This document shows positions 1-6,176 of a stretch of DNA of 6,314 nt, in pieces. A program made the translations under genes and the position numbers. Origin of the DNA: Rhodobacterales bacterium UBA3080 (GTDB lineage Bacteria > Pseudomonadota > Alphaproteobacteria > Rhodobacterales > Rhodobacteraceae). The number at the start of each line of letters is the position of its first letter. Positions within the stretch are counted from its first letter, which is position 1. The stretch lies in NCBI GenBank assembly GCA_002366645.1, contig DFBM01000070.1, positions 7,571 to 13,884 of the forward strand, read 5' to 3'. The notes below the pieces were generated by a model, which was not told the DNA's origin, did no database searches, and saw only the letters and a program-made list of their open reading frames with translations.

Positions 1-130
1 CAACCTTCGTGTCGCCGCAAACCGAACAATTAACCAAATCGGCAGCCATCAGCTTGTCGAAATCCGCACCGGATCCAAACCAGGAATCAAATCTGTGCCC
101 GTTCGAGCATTTTAAATCAAAGCGGATCAT
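1..130 (-). CDS. DUF1178 family protein, N-terminal part (runs off the window)
   Basis: The minus strand from the ATG at 130-128 is open to the window edge and encodes 43 residues beginning MIRFDLKCSNGHRFDSWF. This resembles the start of the DUF1178 family, small alpha/betaproteobacterial proteins of unknown function that begin with a rubredoxin/zinc-ribbon-like knuckle. Visible putative metal ligands are C8, H12 (CSNGH), C35 and C38 (CSVCG), spaced as in that family. A GAGG Shine-Dalgarno sequence (minus strand, 138-135) lies four bases before the ATG and supports this start. The remainder of the gene lies left of the window, so length and C-terminus cannot be judged. It is divergent from phoR, and nothing in the sequence ties it to phosphate control. 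Family assignment is from remembered pattern; no function is claimed. Confidence 0.8.
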   Translation of the reverse strand, partial: MIRFDLKCSNGHRFDSWFGSGADFDKLMAADLVNCSVCGDTKV

Positions 131-166
131 TTCGCCTCACGATCATATCTGAAATGTATATAAGCG

Positions 167-180
167 ATGTGTAAACACAT
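167..180. promoter_or_regulatory. Palindrome in the divergent DUF1178/phoR control region (possible operator)
   Basis: ATGTGT and ACACAT form perfect 6-bp inverted arms separated by AA. The site lies midway between the minus-strand DUF1178 start (130) and the phoR start (244). Just to its left, TATATAA (157-163) is a candidate -10 element, but I find no convincing -35 partner on either strand. A two-fold symmetric site of this size next to a promoter-like sequence is typical of a dimeric repressor or activator site. Which regulator binds, if any, cannot be told from the sequence. It does not resemble a PHO box. Confidence 0.35.
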
Positions 181-231
181 TCCTACTTCTCGATTCATGT
201 CATGCCTGATAGGACTGCCATGAATCGCACC

Positions 232-236
232 AAGGG
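232..236 (+). promoter_or_regulatory. Ribosome binding site that favours the phoR start at 244
   Basis: AAGGG with a 7-base spacer precedes the ATG at 244. A rival, AGGA at 211-214 with a 5-base spacer, precedes the ATG at 220. The ATG at 202 has no recognisable Shine-Dalgarno sequence. The 244 start places the first transmembrane helix at the extreme N-terminus. Confidence 0.5.
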
Positions 237-243
237 TACTCGA

Positions 244-1488
244 ATGCAAACACGTTTTTGGCCGTTTATTCTTTTGGGCCTTATAGCTGGCGGAATTGCC
301 GCAATTCTGACCGCTCTGGACGAGCCGTTCTGGGTGGTTTTCGCCTCGGTGCTGACGATAATCGTCGTATTTTTCCTTCTGCAAGAAGCAATGCGCGATC
401 CGGTTGAAGCCGGAGATGTCGAGACCGTTAATGATGTCACCAAACCCTTACCGACCGGCTTTGGCCGCGCACTTTTGGAGCAATTGCCGCTGCCGCTGTT
501 GGTGATATCGGGTCGCGGGCGAGTGGTGTACGGGAACCGTGCCGCCAAGGAAATCCTGCCGACGTTGGTGATCGGGGAGCATTTCGCCAGCCTGTTTCGC
601 GCGCCGGCTTTTGTCGATGCGGTTAATGCTGCAATAAACGAGGGCGTGAGCAGCAGAGTTACATTTACCTCGGGGCAGTCGGACGTGCGGTTTCTCGAAT
701 CCCGCATCGCGCTGCTGCCGTCCGGTAGCGAGTTCGGTGACAGTTTGCAGGCCATTGTTCAGATCGAGGATCGGACCCACGACCGGCGCGGCGAAAAAAT
801 GCGCACCGACTTTATCGCAAATGCCAGCCACGAGTTGCGCACGCCGCTGGCCTCGATTCTAGGGTATATCGAGACGATGCAGGGCCATGCCAAGAACGAC
901 CCTGTCGCGCAGGGCGAGTTTTTGAAAATCATGGCCAAGCAGGCGACACGGATGCAGCGGCTGGTTGACGATCTGATGTCGCTTAGCCGGATTGAGCAGC
1001 GCGAACATTTGAAGCCAGAGGATACCTGTGGGCTTAACGAACTGGTGCTCGAGGTGGTATCCGCGCTGTTACCGTTGGAAAAGAAATACGACGTGGAGCT
1101 GGAATGTGACCTGCCAAAAGACGGGCCGGAGGTTGTGGCGGATCGGGATCAGTTAAATCAGGTGCTGGTCAACCTGATAGACAACGCTATGAAATACAGT
1201 GGCGGGGGCAAGCCTGTCAGGGTATTTTCCGCCCCGAAAAACCTGCGTTATCCGGACATGGTGGGAATTACGATTTCGGACGAGGGGGCAGGTATTGATC
1301 CAAAGCACCTCGACCGGTTGACCGAACGGTTTTACCGCGCGAACGCGACGCAAAGCCGGAACAAGGGTGGCACCGGCCTTGGGCTGGCGATCGTAAAACA
1401 TATTGTCAATCGTCACTCTGGCGAGTTGCAGATCGAGTCGACCTTAGGCGAGGGCAGCCAATTTACTGTCTGGCTGCCCGAAACCTGA
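244..1488 (+). CDS. phoR: Phosphate-regulon sensor histidine kinase PhoR
   Basis: Inner-membrane sensor kinase that autophosphorylates on histidine and passes the phosphate to the response regulator PhoB, controlling the Pho regulon. From the 244 start it has 414 residues. Two hydrophobic helices (about 5-24 and 30-47) are joined by only a few residues, so there is essentially no periplasmic sensor. A PAS-like region follows (about 74-175). The HisKA H-box is SHELRTPL with H196 as phosphoacceptor. The HATPase domain shows the N-box (NLIDNAMKYS, N310 and N314), G1 (DEGAGI, 346-351), an F-box-like ERFYRA (361-366) and G2 (GTGLGLAIV, 376-384). All catalytic motifs are intact. The H-box and short membrane anchor are typical of PhoR, and the pst operon next door supports the name over a generic kinase. 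Starts at 220 or 202 would add 8 or 14 residues. Its stop directly abuts the stop of the convergent DUF2892 gene. I see no PHO box upstream, and phoB is not in the window. Confidence 0.93.
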   Translation: MQTRFWPFILLGLIAGGIAAILTALDEPFWVVFASVLTIIVVFFLLQEAMRDPVEAGDVETVNDVTKPLPTGFGRALLEQLPLPLLVISGRGRVVYGNRAAKEILPTLVIGEHFASLFRAPAFVDAVNAAINEGVSSRVTFTSGQSDVRFLESRIALLPSGSEFGDSLQAIVQIEDRTHDRRGEKMRTDFIANASHELRTPLASILGYIETMQGHAKNDPVAQGEFLKIMAKQATRMQRLVDDLMSLSRIEQREHLKPEDTCGLNELVLEVVSALLPLEKKYDVELECDLPKDGPEVVADRDQLNQVLVNLIDNAMKYSGGGKPVRVFSAPKNLRYPDMVGITISDEGAGIDPKHLDRLTERFYRANATQSRNKGGTGLGLAIVKHIVNRHSGELQIESTLGEGSQFTVWLPET

Positions 1489-1692
1489 TCAGACCGCGCC
1501 GAGCTTTTTCAGGATGTTTGTCATCATGCACCATTTGGTGATGCCGGACTGGAACAGGTTCACACCGACAAAAGCGGTAAACCATAGCCAGCTTACGGAC
1601 GACATATCAACCGTTCCATCCATGTGGGCGAGGCCCAAAGTTAGCATAATGAACAGGCCGGCGATTAGGCGAGTGAGCGATTGTGCAGTCAT
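1489..1692 (-). CDS. DUF2892 (YgaP-like transmembrane domain) small membrane protein
   Basis: A 67-residue protein with two predicted transmembrane helices (about 8-23 and 34-50), followed by a short basic tail. The segment GVNLFQSGITKWCMMTNILKK (split here as GVNLFQSG, ITKWC and MMTNILKK) matches the signature of DUF2892. That domain occurs alone or fused to rhodanese domains, as in YgaP, and has no settled function as a stand-alone protein. One cysteine (C55) sits just after helix two, where the family often has one. The start at 1692 is chosen because AGGA (minus strand, 1701-1698) lies five bases upstream. An in-frame ATG at 1713 would add seven polar residues and has a poorer site. It is transcribed against the flanking phoR and pstS genes, sharing its promoter region with pstS and its 3' end with phoR. 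A link to phosphate physiology is only inferred from position. Confidence 0.8.
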   Translation of the reverse strand: MTAQSLTRLIAGLFIMLTLGLAHMDGTVDMSSVSWLWFTAFVGVNLFQSGITKWCMMTNILKKLGAV

Positions 1693-1730
1693 TTTATTCC
1701 TACCAGAACTCATTTTAGACCCGCTTTATA

Positions 1731-1751
1731 TAGAAAAATCATATTTTTCTA
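1731..1751. repeat. AT-rich perfect inverted repeat in the DUF2892/pstS divergent region
   Basis: TAGAAAAAT (1731-1739) and ATTTTTCTA (1743-1751) are perfect 9-bp inverted arms around CAT. The repeat lies upstream of the DUF2892 gene, overlapping the minus-strand TATATAAAG (1732-1724) that could be that gene's -10 region, and about 48 bases left of the PHO box. The stem is nearly all A/T, so it is a poor RNA terminator. It is more plausibly a protein-binding palindrome or A-tract-bent DNA. No regulator can be named. Confidence 0.5.
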
Positions 1752-1798
1752 GGCGTTCTCCAAATTACTCTTCGATAACCTAGTGATCTTCCTGTACG

Positions 1799-1842
1799 CT
1801 GTCATAAAACTGTCACGAAAATGCAATAAAACTGCATCTGGA
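1799..1842 (+). promoter_or_regulatory. PHO box: PhoB-binding direct repeats upstream of pstS
   Basis: CTGTCAT at 1799-1805 and CTGTCAC at 1810-1816, separated by AAAA, match the PhoB consensus (two CTGTCAT-type units, 11-bp period, AT-rich spacers) almost perfectly. The register continues with ATGCAAT at 1821 and CTGCATC at 1832, giving four units exactly 11 bases apart, the last two degenerate. PhoB dimers bind such repeats head-to-tail on one DNA face, replacing a normal -35 element. The array lies 74-117 bases before the pstS GTG and points toward pstS. I cannot fix the -10 hexamer confidently. The box is directional, so effects on the divergent DUF2892 gene are possible but not shown. 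Confidence 0.92.
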
Positions 1843-1904
1843 GCGCCGTATGTCAGGCACAACTCGGATACATAAGGTGTCTGGGGTTTTGAAATTCAGT
1901 TACC

Positions 1905-1909
1905 GGAGA
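1905..1909 (+). promoter_or_regulatory. Ribosome binding site deciding the pstS GTG start
   Basis: GGAGA ends six bases before the GTG at 1916. That GTG yields a signal peptide of normal length. The in-frame ATG at 1850 also has a GGAG (1840-1843), but it lies only a few bases past the PHO array, where the promoter and transcript start should be, and it would add 22 polar/basic residues before the signal peptide. Confidence 0.75.
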
Positions 1910-1915
1910 CATCCC

Positions 1916-2899
1916 GTGAAACTATCAAACATAATTACTGTTGCAGTTGCTGCATCTTTCGTAGCTGGTGCTGCGACCGCACGTGACCAGATCCGCATCG
2001 TTGGTTCTTCCACCGTATTCCCGTTCTCGACAGCAGTTGCCGAGCAGTTTGGCAAAACTACAGACTTCGCTACACCGGTTGTCGAATCAACAGGTTCCGG
2101 CGGCGGCATGAAATTGTTCTGTGCAGGCGTTGGTGCCGAGCATCCGGACATGACAAACGCTTCGCGTCGCATGAAAGCCAAAGAATTCCGGATGTGCGCA
2201 GACAACGGCGTTACAGAAATCGTTGAGTCGGTTGTTGGGTATGACGGCATCGTTATTGCAAACGCACACGCCGGCCCTTCTTTCTCGCTGACACGCGAGC
2301 AGCTGGTTATCGCGCTTGCGGATAATGGCCCCAAGCCATCCACATGGGACGAAATCGATCCTTCGCTCCCGGCGATCGCGATTGAGGTTCTTGGCCCTCC
2401 ACCATCGTCCGGCACACGCGACGCCTTCGAAGAGCTGGTGATGCACGAAGGTTGTGAAACTACTGATCTGGTAGCCTGCGAAGGCGTTTCCATCCGCGAA
2501 GACGGCGCATACGTTGAAGCTGGCGAAAACGACAATCTGATCGTGTCGAAGCTGGAAGCCAACCCGAACGCTCTGGGCATCTTCGGCTTCTCGTTCCTTG
2601 ACCAGAACTCCGACGTAATCAAGGGCGCGGATGTTGACGGTATCGAGCCAACTTTCGACAACATTGCTGCCGGTGACTACTCCGTATCGCGTTCGCTCTA
2701 CTACTACATCAAGGTTGCACATATCGGCGTTATCCCTGGCATCCACGAATATGCGAACGAGTTTTCGTCCGAAGCTGCGGCTGGCGACGAGGGTTACCTG
2801 ACTGACAAGGGTCTTATTCCGCTGCCTGCCGAGATGTTCGAAGCAAACACCGTCGGTGTTAACGACCTTACTTTGATGACCGGTAAAGAGTGGGACTAA
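1916..2899 (+). CDS. pstS: Periplasmic phosphate-binding protein PstS
   Basis: High-affinity phosphate receptor of the PstSCAB importer. It binds phosphate in the periplasm and delivers it to PstC/PstA. From the GTG at 1916 it has 327 residues. A Sec signal peptide spans about 1-22 (VKLSN, hydrophobic core, then AATA with cleavage likely before R23). The mature protein opens with IRIVGSSTVFPFS, the family's first phosphate-binding loop (GSST, about 30-33). Further ligand loops are ESTGSGGG (about 57-64) and PSSGTRDAFEEL (SSGT, 164-167). Length is normal for the alphaproteobacterial PstS type. Four cysteines (C69, C94, C180, C188) could form two disulfides in the periplasm, which is inference. 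Codon use leans to GTT, GCT, TTC and AAC with fewer GC-rich runs than pstC or pstA, consistent with high expression. It is first in the operon, directly controlled by the PHO box, and followed by a strong hairpin. The ATG at 1850 is the alternative start. Confidence 0.94.
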   Translation: MKLSNIITVAVAASFVAGAATARDQIRIVGSSTVFPFSTAVAEQFGKTTDFATPVVESTGSGGGMKLFCAGVGAEHPDMTNASRRMKAKEFRMCADNGVTEIVESVVGYDGIVIANAHAGPSFSLTREQLVIALADNGPKPSTWDEIDPSLPAIAIEVLGPPPSSGTRDAFEELVMHEGCETTDLVACEGVSIREDGAYVEAGENDNLIVSKLEANPNALGIFGFSFLDQNSDVIKGADVDGIEPTFDNIAAGDYSVSRSLYYYIKVAHIGVIPGIHEYANEFSSEAAAGDEGYLTDKGLIPLPAEMFEANTVGVNDLTLMTGKEWD

Positions 2900-2919
2900 C
2901 CCCCGCTTAACCAATCAGG

Positions 2920-2945
2920 ACGGGGGCGCGATTTAGTGCCCCCGT
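2920..2945 (+). terminator. GC-rich hairpin after pstS (attenuator or mRNA 3' stabiliser)
   Basis: ACGGGGGC (2920-2927) pairs perfectly with GCCCCCGT (2938-2945) around a 10-base loop, starting 20 bases after the pstS stop. Two inner pairs (one a G-U) may extend the stem. Only TTT follows, so it is a weak intrinsic terminator at best. In pst operons the binding protein is needed in excess over the permeases. A leaky terminator or a hairpin protecting the pstS message from 3' decay here would achieve that; this is inference from position and structure. Confidence 0.7.
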
Positions 2946-2964
2946 TTCCACGTTTATACTTTGC

Positions 2965-3002
2965 TTTTGGCCGCCAAAACCCTTAGTTGGTGGCGGACCA
3001 CC
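2965..3002 (+). repeat. Two further inverted repeats in the pstS-pstC leader
   Basis: TTTTGG (2965-2970) and CCAAAA (2974-2979) form a 6-bp stem with a 3-base loop. GGTGG (2989-2993) and CCACC (2998-3002) form a 5-bp stem with a CGGA loop. The second ends seven bases before the pstC Shine-Dalgarno sequence (GGAG, 3009-3012). Together with the hairpin at 2920-2945, most of the 121-base gap is able to fold. The short stems could arise by chance; a role in tuning pstC translation is speculative. Confidence 0.4.
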
Positions 3003-3020
3003 CGAACCGGAGCACCCCGA

Positions 3021-4397
3021 ATGCTGGCTTTGACCGCACTGTTGATTGTAGGCCTCGCGATTGGATTTTTCATCCTCGGGCGGTCGAAAGCGATTCTGTC
3101 CAGTGAGGGCGTGCTCGCCAGCTTGCATTCGCGGCCGTCGTATCACGGTACGTATTCGTTGTTGTGGACTGCCATCGCGGGGATAACGTCGCTGATGGTT
3201 CTGATGATCGGCTGGAATGCCCTTCAAGACATGAAATTTCTATCGGATTTGCGAGCGGCCTTGCCGGACGCGCGCCAGATCGAGATCAAACTGATCCTTT
3301 CCGACGTAAAAGCAATCGCGGCGAACAAGGTTAGCTCCACGACCGATGCATTACGCGAGGCGACGGCGCTGAAATATGCGGCGGCGAACAACATTCGCCT
3401 GTGGGCGACAGCGCTGATTTCATTGGCGGCAGCGACTTTCGCCGGCTTGTTCACATTGCGGCAGGTCTCCAAAGACCTGCGGGCACGTAACCGCGCGGAA
3501 CGTGTGATCCGCACCTTCCTGTGGGCTTCGGCGGCTGTGGCGGTTTTGACGACGATCGGTATCGTTCTTTCACTAATTTTCGAGACGCTGAACTTCTTCA
3601 GCAACATCGGCTGGCGCTTCGATAAATTCCTGTTCGGCACCCGTTGGAGTCCGCTTTCAGGCGTCCACGAGGGGGCGTTCGATATGAACAAAGTCGGGGC
3701 GATCCCGCTGTTCGCCGGTACGCTGATGATTACGGCCATTGCGATGGTCGTAGCGGTGCCGATCGGGCTTCTGGCGGCGATTTACCTTTCCGACTTCGCC
3801 TCTAACAAGGTGCGGGCGTGGTCAAAACCGATGATGGAAATTCTCGCGGGAATTCCGACAGTGGTTTACGGCTTCTTCGCGGCCATCACGGTGGCGCCGT
3901 TCATTCGCAACACCGGCGAGTCCTTCGGCCTGTCGGTTGCATCGGAATCCGCACTGGCGGCGGGGATTGTGATGGGGATTATGATTATCCCGTTCATCTC
4001 TTCGCTGTCAGACGATGTTATCAACGCCGTGCCACAAAGCCTGCGCGACGCTTCCTATGGCCTCGGCGCAACCAAAGCCGAGACGATGCGTCAGGTTGTT
4101 CTGCCCGCTGCGCTGCCTGGTATTGTCTCGGCGGTTTTGCTCGGCGTATCCCGCGCGATTGGCGAAACGATGATCGTCGTCATGGCGGCAGGGCAAGGGG
4201 CCAATCTTACCGCGAACCCGCTTGAGGCTGTGACCACCGTTACCGTGCAAATCGTGATGTTGATCACTGGCGACACCGAAGCTTCGACCGCGGCTGGGCC
4301 GGCCTTTACACTTGCATTCACCTTGTTCTGCATCACGCTGGGCCTCAACGTTCTGGCGCTGCGCATGGTTCGCAAATATCGGGAGACATACGACTGA
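3021..4397 (+). CDS. pstC: Phosphate ABC transporter permease PstC (long alphaproteobacterial form)
   Basis: One of the two inner-membrane channel subunits of the phosphate importer, pairing with PstA and docking on PstB. The chosen ATG gives 458 residues and has GGAG (3009-3012) eight bases upstream. An in-frame TTG at 2961 would add 20 polar residues but lacks support. The first ~155 residues are an extension absent from the ~320-residue E. coli PstC. It has helices at about 3-20, 44-64 and 125-147 and a polar stretch (68-122) between the second and third, resembling the PstC N-terminal domain (Pfam DUF3708 type). The canonical permease core begins near ERVIRTFLW (160), with helices around 165-190, 228-255, 270-295, 312-330, 365-388 and 427-450. 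The EAA coupling loop, which contacts the ATPase, is at about 331-368 (INAVPQSLRDASYGLGATKA, then the conserved LP and PGI). Its stop overlaps the pstA start in ATGA-like fashion (TGATG), indicating translational coupling. Confidence 0.93.
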   Translation: MLALTALLIVGLAIGFFILGRSKAILSSEGVLASLHSRPSYHGTYSLLWTAIAGITSLMVLMIGWNALQDMKFLSDLRAALPDARQIEIKLILSDVKAIAANKVSSTTDALREATALKYAAANNIRLWATALISLAAATFAGLFTLRQVSKDLRARNRAERVIRTFLWASAAVAVLTTIGIVLSLIFETLNFFSNIGWRFDKFLFGTRWSPLSGVHEGAFDMNKVGAIPLFAGTLMITAIAMVVAVPIGLLAAIYLSDFASNKVRAWSKPMMEILAGIPTVVYGFFAAITVAPFIRNTGESFGLSVASESALAAGIVMGIMIIPFISSLSDDVINAVPQSLRDASYGLGATKAETMRQVVLPAALPGIVSAVLLGVSRAIGETMIVVMAAGQGANLTANPLEAVTTVTVQIVMLITGDTEASTAAGPAFTLAFTLFCITLGLNVLALRMVRKYRETYD

Positions 4398-6175
4398 TGG
4401 TTAGCATGACCGAACTCTCGAAGATGCACGGCTCGCCTGAATCGGCCGCGCGTCTAAAGAAACGCAAAGCCGCGCAGTGGCGTCTTCAGGCGTATGGTAT
4501 TCTGGCCGTTGTGCTGGCAGGTGCTGCGCTGGTGACACTGCTATGGTCGGTGGTTAGCAAAGCCTCGGCTGTGTTGACCGAAAGCTATATCTCCATGCCG
4601 GTGGTGTTGGAGGTTGCTGATATCGACCCGGACGGCACCAATGACCCTGCTGTAATCGGCAAGGCCAACTTTGGCGGGATCGCTAAGGATACGCTGAAGC
4701 TGACGTTCCCGACGGTCACCGCGCGCAACGACAAACGCGAGATGTATGACATCATCAGCAGCGGCGCGGCCTTCGAGTTGCGCGAAATGGTGATGGAAAA
4801 CCCGACGCTTATCGGGGAAACCGTCGACTTCCGTTTTCTGGCATCGGACATTGCTGACCTGTACCTCAAAGGGTCCTATGGCGAGCTGACCGAGCAGGAA
4901 AATAGCGGTGCCCTGACAATCGATTCCGATGGCAAAACTGCCACGATTACGTCGTCCGCCGATGATTTCACCTTTGTGATGGCACAAGTTCGTGCCGACC
5001 TACTGGCAAAGGCCGCTTTTAATCGCCAGCAGGCCACCTTGCAGGAAAACGGGCGGGTAGTATTCGAGGAGCGCGCGTTGACCGCCGCGACGTCCGAAGA
5101 AGGAGCCGCCAACTCTGCCGAAGCTGTTAAACGTGCGGTCGAACGCGACCGTCTTATCGCATTGGCTGTAGACTTCGAGGAACGCGCCGCGCTTGGCGGT
5201 AGCACCGAGGCGCTCGATAAAAACAGCCCGTCCGTTCTGGTCCGCACCAGCAGCGGTTGGCTGAAACTGACCGAAATTTCGCCTCAAGGCGGAAGCGGCA
5301 AGATTATTGGCGAGGTCGAAAGCGCGACACTAGATGCCGCTGACTGGCAGGTCTATTTGCAACCGACGCCCGAAGCGTCGCGCAAGGTTTCGGATCTGCA
5401 GGCGATGCTAATCGAAGACCTCCGGTCCAAAGACGCGGTGCATATTGTCTTCAACACCCGCTTCTTTACTTCCGGCGACAGTCGCGAGCCCGAGCTGGCC
5501 GGTATCTGGGGTGCGGCGGTCGGTTCGTTCTGGACGATGCTGGTGACTATTACGCTGGCTTTTCCGATCGGAGTGCTGGCGGCGATTTATCTGGAAGAGT
5601 TCGCCAAAAAGAACGCCATCAACGATATGATCGAAGTGAACATCAACAACCTGGCGGCTGTGCCTTCGATTGTGTTTGGTCTGCTGGGACTGGCGGTGTT
5701 TTTGGGCGTGTTCGGCGTGCCACGATCTGCGCCACTGGCGGGTGGTATGGTGTTGGCGGTTATGACCCTGCCGACGATCATCATCGCTTCGCGGGCGGCC
5801 ATCAAGGCGGTGCCACCCTCGATCAGGGACGCGGCGCTGGGTCTCGGGGCGTCCAAGTTGCAAACCGCGTTTCACCACGTGTTGCCGTTGTCGATGCCCG
5901 GCATCCTGACCGGCACGATCCTTGGTATGGCGCAGGCTTTGGGCGAAACAGCGCCGCTGATAATGATCGGTATGGTCGCGTTTATCGTCGATATTCCGAC
6001 GGGGATCACCGACAGCGCCTCGGCCCTGCCGGTACAGATTTTCCGCTGGTCGGATTTCCCCGAGCGTGGCTTCGAGGCCCGCACTTCGGCGGCGATTCTG
6101 GTGTTGCTGCTGTTCCTGGTTTTGATGAACGGATTGGCCGTCTTCCTCCGCAAACGCTTCGAGCGTCGTTGGTAG
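4397..6175 (+). CDS. pstA: Phosphate ABC transporter permease PstA with large N-terminal domain
   Basis: Second channel subunit of the phosphate importer, 592 residues, about twice the ~296 of E. coli PstA. A basic cytoplasmic N-terminus (KKRK, 21-24) precedes one helix (about 31-57). About 310 mostly polar residues follow, expected to face the periplasm, before the permease core starts near GIWGAAVGSFW (369-379). Residues ~60-160 and ~328-368 (ending in FNTRFFTSGDSREPELAG) resemble the N-terminal DUF3333 domain of alphaproteobacterial PstA. The stretch between them includes an Ala/Glu-rich, probably helical segment (195-268) and a beta-like segment (278-320). The core shows NINNLAAVPSIVFGLLGLAV (415-434) and the EAA loop (about 468-503, AVPPSIRDAALGLGASKLQ). 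It ends in RKRFERRW. The start overlaps the pstC stop by one base; GGGAGA at 4381-4386 is the likely Shine-Dalgarno sequence, with a slightly long 10-base spacer. An ATG at 4406 is the alternative. Confidence 0.94.
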   Translation: MVSMTELSKMHGSPESAARLKKRKAAQWRLQAYGILAVVLAGAALVTLLWSVVSKASAVLTESYISMPVVLEVADIDPDGTNDPAVIGKANFGGIAKDTLKLTFPTVTARNDKREMYDIISSGAAFELREMVMENPTLIGETVDFRFLASDIADLYLKGSYGELTEQENSGALTIDSDGKTATITSSADDFTFVMAQVRADLLAKAAFNRQQATLQENGRVVFEERALTAATSEEGAANSAEAVKRAVERDRLIALAVDFEERAALGGSTEALDKNSPSVLVRTSSGWLKLTEISPQGGSGKIIGEVESATLDAADWQVYLQPTPEASRKVSDLQAMLIEDLRSKDAVHIVFNTRFFTSGDSREPELAGIWGAAVGSFWTMLVTITLAFPIGVLAAIYLEEFAKKNAINDMIEVNINNLAAVPSIVFGLLGLAVFLGVFGVPRSAPLAGGMVLAVMTLPTIIIASRAAIKAVPPSIRDAALGLGASKLQTAFHHVLPLSMPGILTGTILGMAQALGETAPLIMIGMVAFIVDIPTGITDSASALPVQIFRWSDFPERGFEARTSAAILVLLLFLVLMNGLAVFLRKRFERRW

Positions 6176-6176
6176 G

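Noticed and set aside
186..207. Possible PHO box before phoR (TGTCAT at 198-203)
   Set aside because: Only one half-site; the unit 11 bases upstream matches poorly and none follows downstream in register.
1731..1751. Intrinsic terminator reading of the AT-rich inverted repeat
   Set aside because: The stem has almost no G-C pairs and it lies in a promoter region upstream of both adjacent genes, so there is no transcript for it to end.
1514..1783. Plus-strand frame opposite the DUF2892 gene (89 codons)
   Set aside because: The minus-strand frame has the DUF2892 signature and a good ribosome site; the plus frame has neither and runs into the promoter region.
1900..2664. Long open frame on the minus strand across pstS (254 codons), and another from 2914 to 2087
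   Set aside because: Translations are Ser/Thr- or Cys/Val-rich without family features and lie opposite a gene with clear signal peptide and phosphate-binding motifs; they reflect codon bias of pstS.
3818..4225. 135-codon plus-strand frame inside pstC
   Set aside because: Arg/Gly/His-rich out-of-frame reading of the conserved PstC permease core.
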